Positions 36,984 through 46,483 of a DNA stretch of 64,000 nucleotides are shown one piece after another. Source of the stretch: Prevotellaceae bacterium (lineage in GTDB: Bacteria; Bacteroidota; Bacteroidia; Bacteroidales; UBA932); NCBI GenBank assembly GCA_031269545.1, contig JAISYZ010000004.1, positions 1 to 64,000 on the forward strand, given 5' to 3'. The position numbers and the translations under genes were made by a program. How positions within the stretch are numbered: position 1 is the stretch's first letter; the number at the start of each line of letters is the position of its first letter. The notes beneath the pieces were generated by a model that searched no databases, had not been told where the DNA came from, and saw only the letters and a list, made by a program, of their open reading frames with translations.

Positions 36984-39710
36984 ATGACAAAAATAATACA
37001 TTACATATCATTAACATTTATATTGATGTTGGGCTGTTTGCATAGCGTTGCTTCCATGCCGCAAACTGTTTCGGATACAATCACAATAAAAGACACAACT
37101 TCTTTTGTGATTGATTCTGTTTCCATCTATGCCGATTCTATTGTTGTTGAACATGCAGGCGAAAAAAAACTGATAGACGATCCTGTGCTTAAAACCGCCG
37201 ACAGCGCTATCGTTTACGACATTACAAACGGAAAATCATATCTTTACAGAAATGCCGAAGTTACATATCAGGATAAACAGATAAAAGCCGATTACATAGA
37301 ATTTGATGCAAATACCAAAATTATTTATGCAAAAGGACTTGTCGATACATCGGGCAAAGTTGTCGGAAATCCTGTTTTCAAAGATGGCAACGATGTATAT
37401 GAAATAGAACAGGTTTATTATAATTTTGAAACAAAAATTGCAAAAATAATTCGCGTAATCACTCAACACGGCGAAGCTTACATGCACGGCGATACAATAA
37501 AAAAGATGCCCGACAATACGGTTTATTCGAGAGGCGGAAAAATTACAACCTGCGATGCCGATCATCCTCATTTTTACGTAAAAACGAGAAAATCTAAATT
37601 GATTCCTGCAAAAAAACCCGATAAAGATGGCAAAGGCGGCAAAAACGGACAAATGATATTCGACTTTGCATATCTGGTTGTCGAAGATGTACCGTTGCCT
37701 GTTGCTTTACCTTTCGGTTTTTTTCCCATAGCGACAGATGTTGCGTCTGGTATATTAATTCCATCTTACGGCGAAGAAGCCGAACGCGGATTTTATTTGC
37801 AGAAATTCGGTTATTATTTCATTCTTCTCAAAGATCATATTGACATGACCATAACGGGCGACTGGTATTCAAAAGGTTCGTGGGGTTATCAGATTGCATC
37901 TCGATATATGAAACGATACAAATATACAGGCTCGTTCAACTATCAGTCATCGACAATAAAAACAGGCGATAAAGGTTCGCCCGATTACAATGTGGCAAAA
38001 AGTTATTCAATATCATGGAGTCATCAAAAAGCGCCGCAAACAAGTCCGACAACAACTTTTCAGGCAAATGTAAACTTCTCATCATCAACACATAAAAGAT
38101 ATAACGAACAGACGACAAACAACGATTATCTTCAAAATACGGCAAGTTCAAGCATCTCATTTTCAAAAAATTGGGAAGGCTCTCCATTCAGTATGACTGC
38201 AAGTTTCAATCACAGCCAAAACATGCGCGACAGCACTTATTCGATAGGTTTTCCTAATTTTACCTTTTCGATGGCGACTATTTATCCTTTCAGAAGCAAA
38301 AACAGCACAGGCAAAAAGAAATTCTACGAAAACATAAGTTTAGGATACAATACAAATTTTTCAAACAACGTTTCAAATGTAAAAGAAGATGATTTGTTTA
38401 AAGAGCCATTTTGGGATGCAATGCGGCATGGAATGAATCACAACTTTACGATAACCTTGCCATCTTTCACGCTGGCAAAATATATCAACGCAAGTCCAAA
38501 TATCAGATACGGACAGGCATGGTATTTTCAAAGTATAGAACGAAAATGGGATTCTTCAACAAATTCCGTAATTGCCGATACAACTTCATCATTCGGCGAT
38601 TTTGGACTGTCGCATACTTATTCGGGAGGAATTTCGTTCAGTACAAGAGTTTACGGACTGTTCGACAAATTCAAACCCAATTCAAAAATAAAAGCCATTC
38701 GCCATGTTATGACACCTAATATTTCGATAAGTTACACTCCAAATCAAATGATTGCTGCAAATGGCTGGCGAAAAGTGCAGACGGATGCAAGCGGAAAAAT
38801 AGAATATTACAATATTTATAATGCTCCTGCAAATACAGGTTATCCATCGTCGAGCAAAGCAAACGGAAGCATAAGTTTTTCGCTTGCCAATACTTTGGAA
38901 GTCAAAGTGCGTACCAAAAATGACACAACCGAAAATGCCGAAAAGAAAATAAAAATATTGGAATCGTTGAATATTTCTGCAAATTACAATTTGCTTGCCG
39001 ATTCGATGAACCTTTCCAGAATAACATTTAGCGGACGTTCTACTATTATCGAAGGATTAGGTTTTAACTTCGGATTTACATTAGATCCTTATGATATTGA
39101 CGAACGCGGAAGGCGAATAAACAAATTTTACTGGAAAAACCATTTTGGATTAGGCGATTTTACATCGTTCAATTTTTCAACAGATTATCGTATCAGTGGA
39201 GGAAAAAGCGGCAGCAACACGAGTGGAGGAACAAATCCGGCAGGTTCTGCTCCAAATAATCAGAGCAACCAAAACAACTTGCAAAATACAAATTCACATG
39301 ACGGTGATGATTATTACAATTATACGCCATATTACGTTGACTTTGATGTCCCGTGGTCGTTGAATTTTCGGTTTAGTTATACGTTCAGCAAATCGTATAA
39401 TTACAACTCGACAAACAAAATGCTGAACACAGTAAAAAGACATGCGCCGACACTTGATTTTAACGGCGATTTCAGCCTTACCAAAAATTGGAAAATATCA
39501 TTTTCATCAGGATACGATTTAATTGCCAAACAGATAACGGCAACATCCTTAAATTTATTCCGCGATTTGCACTGTTTTGAATTTTCATTTTCGTGGTCGC
39601 CATTCGGAATGCGTAAATATTGGGGATTTACTATCCGCGCAAAATCGGGAATGCTTAGCGATGCCTTAAAATATGAAAAACATTCAAGTTTCTACGATAA
39701 TTATAGATAA
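36984..39710 (+). CDS. LptD-like outer-membrane LPS assembly protein
   Basis: A 908-residue protein with a signal peptide (LTFILMLGCLHSVASMPQ). The N-terminal region (about 55-240) has the OstA/LptA-type beta-jellyroll pattern: AIVYDITNGKSYLYRNAEV, ADYIEFDANTKIIYAKG. The rest is a large barrel rich in aromatic strand motifs (for example IASRYMKRYKYTGSFNYQSS) and ends with a strand near SFYDNYR. This is the size and layout of the Bacteroidetes LptD that inserts lipopolysaccharide into the outer leaflet. The Asn/Ser/Gly-rich stretch near residues 740-775 is probably a surface loop. Downstream ridA is 47 bases away. Confidence 0.85.
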   Translation: MTKIIHYISLTFILMLGCLHSVASMPQTVSDTITIKDTTSFVIDSVSIYADSIVVEHAGEKKLIDDPVLKTADSAIVYDITNGKSYLYRNAEVTYQDKQIKADYIEFDANTKIIYAKGLVDTSGKVVGNPVFKDGNDVYEIEQVYYNFETKIAKIIRVITQHGEAYMHGDTIKKMPDNTVYSRGGKITTCDADHPHFYVKTRKSKLIPAKKPDKDGKGGKNGQMIFDFAYLVVEDVPLPVALPFGFFPIATDVASGILIPSYGEEAERGFYLQKFGYYFILLKDHIDMTITGDWYSKGSWGYQIASRYMKRYKYTGSFNYQSSTIKTGDKGSPDYNVAKSYSISWSHQKAPQTSPTTTFQANVNFSSSTHKRYNEQTTNNDYLQNTASSSISFSKNWEGSPFSMTASFNHSQNMRDSTYSIGFPNFTFSMATIYPFRSKNSTGKKKFYENISLGYNTNFSNNVSNVKEDDLFKEPFWDAMRHGMNHNFTITLPSFTLAKYINASPNIRYGQAWYFQSIERKWDSSTNSVIADTTSSFGDFGLSHTYSGGISFSTRVYGLFDKFKPNSKIKAIRHVMTPNISISYTPNQMIAANGWRKVQTDASGKIEYYNIYNAPANTGYPSSSKANGSISFSLANTLEVKVRTKNDTTENAEKKIKILESLNISANYNLLADSMNLSRITFSGRSTIIEGLGFNFGFTLDPYDIDERGRRINKFYWKNHFGLGDFTSFNFSTDYRISGGKSGSNTSGGTNPAGSAPNNQSNQNNLQNTNSHDGDDYYNYTPYYVDFDVPWSLNFRFSYTFSKSYNYNSTNKMLNTVKRHAPTLDFNGDFSLTKNWKISFSSGYDLIAKQITATSLNLFRDLHCFEFSFSWSPFGMRKYWGFTIRAKSGMLSDALKYEKHSSFYDNYR

Positions 39711-39757
39711 ATATTAATGTATAATTTCAAAATAAAATAAATATAAAACATAAAATT

Positions 39758-40135
39758 ATGAAAAAAATAATTTCAACACCAAATGCGCCAAAAGCCGTTG
39801 GTCCTTACAGCCAAGCGATAGAAGCAAATGGAACGCTTTACATTTCAGGGCAACTGCCTATCGATCCCGAAACATCCAAATTTGTTGACGGAGGCATAAA
39901 AGAACAGACAGCGCAATGCCTGAAAAATATTGAAGCAATACTTGCTGCCGCCGAATATTCTGTTGAAGATGTTGTGAAATCGACAGTTTTGCTTGACAAT
40001 ATTAACGATTTTGCTGCTATGAACGAAGTTTATGCCGAATTTTATACATGCAAACAGCCGGCTCGTGTTGCGTTTGAAGTTGCACGATTGCCGCTCGGCG
40101 CTCTTGTCGAAATCGAAACGATAGCGGTAAAATAA
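39758..40135 (+). CDS. ridA: RidA family reactive imine/enamine deaminase
   Basis: A 125-residue RidA. Motifs are [25 protein letters not shown], the catalytic-site Arg in [23 protein letters not shown], and [19 protein letters not shown]. It hydrolyses reactive 2-aminoacrylate and related imines released by PLP enzymes. It precedes ftcD by 21 bases and probably shares its transcript, so it may protect against intermediates in amino-acid breakdown. Length and active-site residues are normal. Confidence 0.95.
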   Translation: MKKIISTPNAPKAVGPYSQAIEANGTLYISGQLPIDPETSKFVDGGIKEQTAQCLKNIEAILAAAEYSVEDVVKSTVLLDNINDFAAMNEVYAEFYTCKQPARVAFEVARLPLGALVEIETIAVK

Positions 40136-40156
40136 AAATTGACAAAAGAAGACAAA

Positions 40157-41875
40157 ATGAATACAGCATCTAAACATAAAGCCGACAAATCGCAATTGAT
40201 TGAATGTGTGCCTAATTTCAGCGAAGGACGCAACATGAATATTATTAAGCAAATCACCGACAGTATCGAAAGTGTTGACGGCGTAACGCTCATAAATGTT
40301 GATCCCGGAAAAGCTACAAACCGCACTGTTGTTACTTTTGTCGGTTCGCCTGCAGATGTTTGCGAAGCCGCTTTCCGCGCCGTTAAAAAGGCAAGCGAAC
40401 TGATAGACATGAGTAAGCATCATGGAGAACATCCGCGTTTTGGAGCAACTGATGTTCTGCCGCTTATTCCAATTTCTAATATCACTATGGACGAAACGGC
40501 AGAATACGCTCGACTTCTTGCTAAACGCATTGGAGACGAAATGAATATTCCCGTTTACTGTTACGAAATGGCGGCATTTGCGCCGCAACGGAAAAATCTT
40601 GCCGATTGCAGATCTGGCGAATATGAAGGATTGAAAGAAAAATTATCGAATCCCGAATGGAAACCCGATTTCGGACAGGCGGAATTTCTGCCAAAAACAG
40701 GAGCGATTGCAGTCGGAGCGCGTAACTTTTTGATTGCTTACAACATTAATCTCAATACAACATCGGTGCGAAGAGCAAATGCCGTCGCTTTCGATTTGCG
40801 CGAAAAAGGACGTCCAAAAAGAGAAACATCATCGCCAACAAGTAAAAAAGTTGTTGACGAAAACGGTGATGAAATCTGGATGCCGGGAATATTGAAATCG
40901 GTAAAAGCCATAGGCTGGTTTATCGAAGAATATGGTATAGCGCAAATATCGATGAACTTGACGGATATTGACATAACTCCAATGCATATAGCATTCGACA
41001 AAGCCTGCGAATGTGCAGCGCAGCGAGGTTTGAGAGTTACAGGTTCGGAACTTGTAGGAGTCGTTCCGCTCAAAGCCATGCTCGATGCGGGAAAATACTT
41101 TTTGAAAAAACAGAAACGTTCGGCAGGAATCTCGGATGATGAAATCCTGAAAATAGCAATAAAATCATTGGGACTAAATGAACTGTATCCTTTCGACTGC
41201 AAGAAAAAAATAATAGAATATATCCTTGCCGAAAAAGAAAATAAAAAGTTATTGACAGACTTTAGCCTGAATGCATTTGCGAACGAAACGGCATCCGAAT
41301 CGCCAGCGCCCGGAGGAGGTTCGATAGCAGCGTATATGGGAGCGCTTGGTTCTGCGCTTGGCGCGATGGTTGCTAATCTGTCGGCGCACAAAGCAGGCTG
41401 GGACGAACGCTGGGAAGAATTTTCGGATTGGGCTGAACGCGGCAAAACATTTATGGATGCACTGTTGAAGAAAGTAGATGAAGATACCGCCGCTTTCAAC
41501 AAAATAATGGATGCATTTGCACTGCCGAAAAAAACAGACACCGAAAAGCAAATACGTAAACAGACGATACAGGAAGCAACACGCTATGCGACCGAAGTTC
41601 CATTGAGCGTTATGCAACTCTGTTACGATTCGATGCAAGTGATAAAAGCAATGGCAGAATCGGGAAATCCAAATTCGATAAGCGATGCAGGAGTTGGTGC
41701 ATTGGCGGCTCGGTCAGGAGTATTGGGTGCATTTTTGAATGTTAAAATAAACGCTTTGGGATTGGACGACAAAATTTTTGTTGCCGAAACTCTTGCAAAA
41801 GCCCAAAAAATAGCGGATGCTGCCTGTTCGCTCGAAAATGAAATATTAAAAACAGTTGAACGCAAATTGAACTGA
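40157..41875 (+). CDS. ftcD: Bifunctional glutamate formimidoyltransferase / formimidoyl-THF cyclodeaminase
   Basis: A 572-residue fusion, taking the ATG at 40157 rather than the TTG at 40139. Residues 10 to about 325 are the formiminotransferase (LIECVPNFSEGRNMN, HHGEHPRFGATDVLPLIP). Residues from about 375 to the end are the cyclodeaminase (ESPAPGGGSIAAYMGALG, MQVIKAMAESGNPNSISDAG). Together they move the formimino group of formiminoglutamate to tetrahydrofolate and release ammonia to give methenyl-THF. This completes the histidine route begun by HutH and HutI. The fused form is common in Bacteroidetes and animals. Confidence 0.95.
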   Translation: MNTASKHKADKSQLIECVPNFSEGRNMNIIKQITDSIESVDGVTLINVDPGKATNRTVVTFVGSPADVCEAAFRAVKKASELIDMSKHHGEHPRFGATDVLPLIPISNITMDETAEYARLLAKRIGDEMNIPVYCYEMAAFAPQRKNLADCRSGEYEGLKEKLSNPEWKPDFGQAEFLPKTGAIAVGARNFLIAYNINLNTTSVRRANAVAFDLREKGRPKRETSSPTSKKVVDENGDEIWMPGILKSVKAIGWFIEEYGIAQISMNLTDIDITPMHIAFDKACECAAQRGLRVTGSELVGVVPLKAMLDAGKYFLKKQKRSAGISDDEILKIAIKSLGLNELYPFDCKKKIIEYILAEKENKKLLTDFSLNAFANETASESPAPGGGSIAAYMGALGSALGAMVANLSAHKAGWDERWEEFSDWAERGKTFMDALLKKVDEDTAAFNKIMDAFALPKKTDTEKQIRKQTIQEATRYATEVPLSVMQLCYDSMQVIKAMAESGNPNSISDAGVGALAARSGVLGAFLNVKINALGLDDKIFVAETLAKAQKIADAACSLENEILKTVERKLN

Positions 41876-42051
41876 TATGCAAAATAATCGAATATTGGTT
41901 TACGTATTCGCTCTCCCTAAAATATGTATCCCGAGACATCGAAACAAATTGTCTTGCCATTATTGATGACATTCGCAATAGATTGGCTACGCTTCCCACG
42001 AAGATTAGAATGGCTCGCAAATCATGAAATTCTTAAATCGTAAATCATTAA

Positions 42052-42082
42052 ATTGCAATTTCAGATTTTTTATGTACATTTG
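42052..42082 (+). promoter_or_regulatory. -33/-7 promoter for ackA and the transacylase gene
   Basis: TTG at 42052-42054 and TACATTTG at 42075-42082 with 20 bases between them. The leader is about 25 bases. Confidence 0.6.
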
Positions 42083-42114
42083 TCGTATATTAATCGCATA
42101 ATAAATTTAATTAA

Positions 42115-43329
42115 ATGAAAATCTTAGTATTAAACTGCGGAAGTTCATCGATAAAATATCAGGTTTTTGATATGTTTAATGAAGATAATGGCAACAATAT
42201 TTTAGCAAAAGGTATTGTTGAGCGTATAGGTTTGCAAGTCGGTAAAATTGTTCATAAACCCACAGAAAAAGAAAATGTTGAATTTAACGAACCTGTACAA
42301 AATCACGTTACAGGCATAAACAGAATACTCGATTTGCTTGTTTCGGATGAACACGGAATAATGCAAAGCCTCGACGAAATTTCGGCGGTAGGACATCGCG
42401 TAGTACATGGCGGCGAACATTTTACGGCAAGCATGCTGATTGACGAAGCCGTAGAACAAAAGATAGAAGAATACATAGAACTTGCACCTTTGCACAATCC
42501 TGCAAATCTTAACGGCATAAAAGCCATCAGGCAAATTCTTCCAAACGTTCCGCAGGTTGCATGTTTCGACACCTCGTTTCATCAAACAATGCCGCCTCAT
42601 TCATATTTATATGCATTGCCTTACGAATGTTATTCAAAACAGAAAATACGCCGCTACGGATTTCATGGAATGAGCCATAAATATGTAGCAAACAAGGCTT
42701 GCAGCACACTTGGATATAATATGGAAAACACAAAAATAATTACCTGCCATTTAGGCAACGGCTCGTCGATAACGGCAGTTGACAAAGGAAAATCGGTTGA
42801 TACTACGATGGGATTTACGCCTCTCGAAGGATTGATGATGGGAACGCGCTGCGGCGATATTGATGCCGGAATTATTTTGTATCTTTTACAGTCGAAAAAT
42901 CTCAGCAGCGAACAGATAAACAATCTGTTGAACAAAGAAAGCGGCTTGCATGGAATTTCAGGAATTTCGTCGGATATGCGCGACCTGTGGAACGCAGCCG
43001 ACAATGGAAACGCACATGCAAAACTTGCTCTCGACATGTTTATGTACAGAGTTTTGAAATACATAGGAGCGTACGCCGCTGCAATGAACGGAGTTGATAT
43101 TATCGTGTTTACAGGCGGAATAGGAGAAAACGATTTTAACGTTCGCGAAAGCATATCAAAACGGCTTGAATATCTTGGAGCGGATTTCGACAGCGGAAAA
43201 AATTACATGCTGCGCGGAGTTGATTTTGAAGTTATAACAAAACCCGATTCAAAAGTAAAAATCGTTGTCGTTTCTACCGACGAAGAACTAATGATAGCAA
43301 CCGATACAATGAAATTGACTAATCAATAA
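42115..43329 (+). CDS. ackA: Acetate kinase
   Basis: A 404-residue ASKHA-fold kinase that interconverts acetyl-phosphate plus ADP with acetate plus ATP. Motifs: VLNCGSSSIKYQVFD at the N-terminus, VGHRVVHGGEHF, RRYGFHGMSHKYVA, CHLGNGSSITAV, TMGFTPLEGLMMGTRCGD and VFTGGIGEND. These are acetate kinase signatures, not the shorter butyrate kinase form. Eight bases separate its stop from the phosphotransacylase start, so the two are one operon that conserves energy from acyl-CoA. Confidence 0.95.
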   Translation: MKILVLNCGSSSIKYQVFDMFNEDNGNNILAKGIVERIGLQVGKIVHKPTEKENVEFNEPVQNHVTGINRILDLLVSDEHGIMQSLDEISAVGHRVVHGGEHFTASMLIDEAVEQKIEEYIELAPLHNPANLNGIKAIRQILPNVPQVACFDTSFHQTMPPHSYLYALPYECYSKQKIRRYGFHGMSHKYVANKACSTLGYNMENTKIITCHLGNGSSITAVDKGKSVDTTMGFTPLEGLMMGTRCGDIDAGIILYLLQSKNLSSEQINNLLNKESGLHGISGISSDMRDLWNAADNGNAHAKLALDMFMYRVLKYIGAYAAAMNGVDIIVFTGGIGENDFNVRESISKRLEYLGADFDSGKNYMLRGVDFEVITKPDSKVKIVVVSTDEELMIATDTMKLTNQ

Positions 43330-43336
43330 TAAAAAT

Positions 43337-44242
43337 ATGATAAGAAAACTTGCACAAATAAACGATGCCGTAAAAGCAAAAGGGAAAAAAATGCTCGTAG
43401 CAGCCTATGCAAACGATGCGCACACTGTTGAAGCGACAAGCATTGCCGTAGATGCGGGAATAATTAACGCTACTTTGGTTGGAGATGTCGAAACAATTAA
43501 AAAAGTATGCGCCGCCGAAAATATAGATGTGAATAAATACACGCTTGTTCACGAAAGCGACGAAACCAAAGCAGCTGCTCTTGCCGTAAGTCTTATAAAT
43601 CAGGGCAAAGGCGATATTCTGATGAAAGGATTATGTTCGACCGACAAATACATGCGGGCAATTCTGAACAAAGAAAACGGTTTAATGCCCGGCGGAAAAG
43701 CAATATTATCGCACGTTTCGGTATTTGAAATTCCCGCTTACAGCAAACTTCTGATAACAAGCGATGTCGCAGTAATTCCATCGCCCGACTTGAACCAGAA
43801 AATCGCAATTACAAACTATTGCATTAACGTTGCACGTACTCTTGGAATTGAAAAACCAAAAGTTGCAATCGTTGCCGCTACCGAACAAATGATGCCCGGA
43901 ATGCAAGCCTGCGTTGATGCTGCAATCATTGCAAAAATGAGCGACAGAAACCAAATTAAAAATGCCGTTGTAGATGGACCTCTCGGTTTGGATGTTGCTA
44001 TCGACAGAGAAAGCGTAGCAATTAAAAAAGTTACAGGCGAAGTTGCCGGCGATGCCGACTGTTTGATTTGGCCTAATATCGAAACGGGAAACGCATTTTA
44101 CAAAACATCAACAAAGTTTGCAAATGCCGAACTTGCCGCTATCGTTGTAGGCGCAAAAGTTCCGTGCGTGCTTTCATCTCGCGGCGACAGCGCTCAAACC
44201 AAAGCATACTCAATAGCTCTGGCAGCGCTAATGGCAAAATGA
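43337..44242 (+). CDS. Phosphate acyltransferase of the phosphotransbutyrylase (Ptb) type
   Basis: A 301-residue protein of the phosphate acetyl/butyryltransferase family. It is clearly the short Ptb-like branch: GDILMKGLCSTDKYMRAILN, SHVSVFEIPAYSKLLITSDVAV, VDGPLGLDVAIDRESV, and GDADCLIWPNIETGNAFYK. It converts an acyl-CoA and phosphate to acyl-phosphate and CoA. It is paired with acetate kinase rather than butyrate kinase, so its natural substrate may be acetyl-, propionyl- or butyryl-CoA; the sequence alone does not decide. It is the second gene of the ackA operon. Confidence 0.88.
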   Translation: MIRKLAQINDAVKAKGKKMLVAAYANDAHTVEATSIAVDAGIINATLVGDVETIKKVCAAENIDVNKYTLVHESDETKAAALAVSLINQGKGDILMKGLCSTDKYMRAILNKENGLMPGGKAILSHVSVFEIPAYSKLLITSDVAVIPSPDLNQKIAITNYCINVARTLGIEKPKVAIVAATEQMMPGMQACVDAAIIAKMSDRNQIKNAVVDGPLGLDVAIDRESVAIKKVTGEVAGDADCLIWPNIETGNAFYKTSTKFANAELAAIVVGAKVPCVLSSRGDSAQTKAYSIALAALMAK

Positions 44243-44350
44243 TTGTTGAAAAGAATACCCAAACGGATCAAAACAACCTGAAATATCAATAAAATACATT
44301 GACTTTCCCTTTGTTTTGATGTCGTTGTGTGATATAAGCAATATTTTCAG

Positions 44351-44460
44351 ATAAGTAAGTGTTCATAATTAGTTGTCAATATGCGTATTTATAAAAAACT
44401 AAAAATTAGCAATATACAAATTAGATATGTTGAACTAATTCTGTTCAACTACTTACGTAA
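44351..44460. repeat. Imperfect inverted-repeat element of about 110 bp
   Basis: The arms ATAAGTAAGTGTTCATAATT and, reversed, TACGTAAGTAGTTGAACAG pair imperfectly over about 30 bases, with an inner GTTGAAC/GTTCAAC stem in the right arm. It has no coding capacity. It lies in the gap between two convergent genes and looks like a small non-autonomous element or remnant, unrelated in sequence to the main dispersed family. Confidence 0.45.
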
Positions 44461-44489
44461 AATTAATAAACAAGTTGCTTTTTCGTTCT

Positions 44490-45035
44490 TCATTCTTCGT
44501 TTTTGCTGCCTGTACCGACAAAATTGTCGTTTTTTTCTTTGAACAGCACATTGAATGTTGTAAGCGTTCCATAGATACGCGTTATGTATTGTTGCATATT
44601 TATTTTGTCTTCGTCGCTGAGTTTGGCGTGGCTGTTGATATTTTGCTCAAGCACGCGCAAACGGTCGCGCAGCATTACAATCTTGTGAAAAAACGTTTCT
44701 ATCGGAATTTCCTTATTTTGCATTGATGCATTTGCAGGCTGTAAAATCATTTTACCGCCAGTCCATTTATCGCCAAGCAGCACATTTTCGTGCAAACCGT
44801 TATATTTTTCAAGAATAACAGTCAACGACTTTTCAACATCTTCGAATGTGAGTTTTTCAGCCTCATCGTATTTCGTTTCAGGCTGTTCTACAATTTCATA
44901 ATCGGTATTTGTTTTCAGAATACTGATTTTGCCGCTACGTTCGAAATAAACTTCGTAATCCGTAAAATTGACTCTTGCAACTACTCCCTGTCCGTAGCGT
45001 TCATGATCGATAATTGTTCCAACTGTAAGTACCAT
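44490..45035 (-). CDS. Conserved hypothetical protein with an SH3/Tudor-like N-terminus
   Basis: A 181-residue cytosolic protein. Its first 50 residues, MVLTVGTIIDHERYGQGVVA and VNFTDYEVYFERSGKISIL, resemble the small beta-barrel at the C-terminus of UvrD-type helicases (GxxVxHxxYGxGxV pattern). The remainder is helical, ending with an acidic, disordered tail. I recall Bacteroidetes hypothetical proteins of this kind but no function. It converges on ackA-ptb and diverges from rarA; a link to nucleic-acid work with rarA is possible but speculative. A -7 motif lies 23 bases upstream. Confidence 0.7.
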   Translation of the reverse strand: MVLTVGTIIDHERYGQGVVARVNFTDYEVYFERSGKISILKTNTDYEIVEQPETKYDEAEKLTFEDVEKSLTVILEKYNGLHENVLLGDKWTGGKMILQPANASMQNKEIPIETFFHKIVMLRDRLRVLEQNINSHAKLSDEDKINMQQYITRIYGTLTTFNVLFKEKNDNFVGTGSKNEE

Positions 45036-45057
45036 AGTATTTATTGATTTATTTTTG

Positions 45058-45065
45058 CAAATATA
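45058..45065 (-). promoter_or_regulatory. -7 promoter motif for the SH3-like hypothetical gene
   Basis: CAAATATA on the plus strand reads TATATTTG on the minus strand. Confidence 0.5.
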
Positions 45066-45202
45066 TTATGTTTTTTATAAAAAATCAATCAAAATGAATT
45101 AATTTTACAAAAAAATTATTGATCAGTCGCATAAATTTATGAATTGTCAATTTTTCAGATGAATGATAAAAAAATATTTATGAACCTTATAAAATTAAAA
45201 AT

Positions 45203-46483
45203 ATGATACCTCTTGCAGAACGTATGCGCCCAAAATCGCTCGAAGATTATATAGGACAACGGCATCTTGTAGGCAAAGGCGCTATTTTGCGCAATATGAT
45301 TGAGTCGGGAAACATCTCGTCGTTTATACTTTGGGGTCCGCCCGGAGTTGGAAAAACTACTTTGGCGCGAATAATTGCCGAACAGCAAAAGCGCGTATTT
45401 TTCAGTCTTAGTGCAATAAATTCGGGCGTCAAAGATGTGCGCGAAGTTATCGAAAAAGCCAAGTCGCAACGATTTTTCAACAGTCCAAGTCCTATTCTTT
45501 TTATCGACGAGATTCACCGTTTCAGCAAATCGCAACAAGATTCGTTGCTTGGAGCGGTAGAGCAGGGCGTTATTACGCTGATTGGCGCAACCACCGAAAA
45601 TCCATCCTTTGAAGTTATTTCTCCTTTACTTTCGCGATGTCAGGTTTATGTACTCAGATCGCTCGATATCGATGATTTGCAGATTTTATTAAATCGCGTC
45701 ATTAAAGAAGATGAAGATTTGAAAAAACTGAAATTCGACGTTCAGGAAGTCGGAGCGCTTTTTAGATTTTCGAGCGGCGATGCTCGCAAACTTCTTAATA
45801 TTCTCGAAATAATTATCGGAACTTATGCCGAAAATGAAACTGTCGTGATAACCGATAAAATTGTAGCCGACCGTTTGCAGGAAAATATTGCGCTGTACGA
45901 CAAAAGCGGCGAACAGCATTACGATATTATTTCGGCATTCATAAAATCGATGCGGGGAAGCGATCCTAATGCCACAGTGTATTGGCTTGCGCGAATGTTG
46001 AATGGCGGCGAAGATCCGCTCTTTATTGCCCGTCGAATGTTGATTCTTGCAGCAGAAGATATTGGACTTGCAAATCCTAATGCCTTGTTGCTTGCCAACG
46101 CCTGTTTTGATGCAGTACATAAAATAGGTATGCCCGAAGCGCGTATAATTTTGTCGGAAACGGCTGTTTTTTTGGCAACATCCGCCAAAAGCAATTCTAC
46201 CTATATGGCAATAGAAGCCGCTTTTGCCGAAACAGTTGACACAGGCGATTTGTCTGTGCCTCTGCATTTGCGCAATGCTCCAACAAAATTGATGAAAAAT
46301 TTGGGTTATCACAAAGGTTATAAATATGCTCACGATTACGAAAATAATTTTGTTGAACAGGACTTTTTACCCGAAAAAATCAAAGATAAGATATTTTATC
46401 ATCCAGCCGAAAATGCCCGCGAACGCGAAATACTCGCACGTCTTGCATTATTGTGGAAAAAGAAATATAAAATAAATAATTAG
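45203..46483 (+). CDS. rarA: Replication-associated recombination protein A
   Basis: A 426-residue AAA+ ATPase of the RarA/MgsA/WRNIP1 family, which acts at stalled replication forks and binds SSB. Walker A is LWGPPGVGKTTLAR, Walker B is ILFIDEIHRFSKSQQD, sensor 1 is GATTENPSF and the arginine-finger region is LLSRCQVYVLRSL. The C-terminal tetramerisation domain includes ISAFIKSMRGSDPNA and ARRMLILAAEDIGLANP. The protein is full length. Its TAG stop codon is the first part of the terminal inverted repeat of dispersed copy A, so an insertion has set the exact end of the gene. Confidence 0.95.
   Translation: MIPLAERMRPKSLEDYIGQRHLVGKGAILRNMIESGNISSFILWGPPGVGKTTLARIIAEQQKRVFFSLSAINSGVKDVREVIEKAKSQRFFNSPSPILFIDEIHRFSKSQQDSLLGAVEQGVITLIGATTENPSFEVISPLLSRCQVYVLRSLDIDDLQILLNRVIKEDEDLKKLKFDVQEVGALFRFSSGDARKLLNILEIIIGTYAENETVVITDKIVADRLQENIALYDKSGEQHYDIISAFIKSMRGSDPNATVYWLARMLNGGEDPLFIARRMLILAAEDIGLANPNALLLANACFDAVHKIGMPEARIILSETAVFLATSAKSNSTYMAIEAAFAETVDTGDLSVPLHLRNAPTKLMKNLGYHKGYKYAHDYENNFVEQDFLPEKIKDKIFYHPAENAREREILARLALLWKKKYKINN

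Noticed and set aside
41876-42114. Decayed REP-like or gene fragment between ftcD and ackA
   Set aside because: Short pieces such as ATTGGCTACGCTTCCCACG loosely recall the REP block, but similarity is too weak to support.
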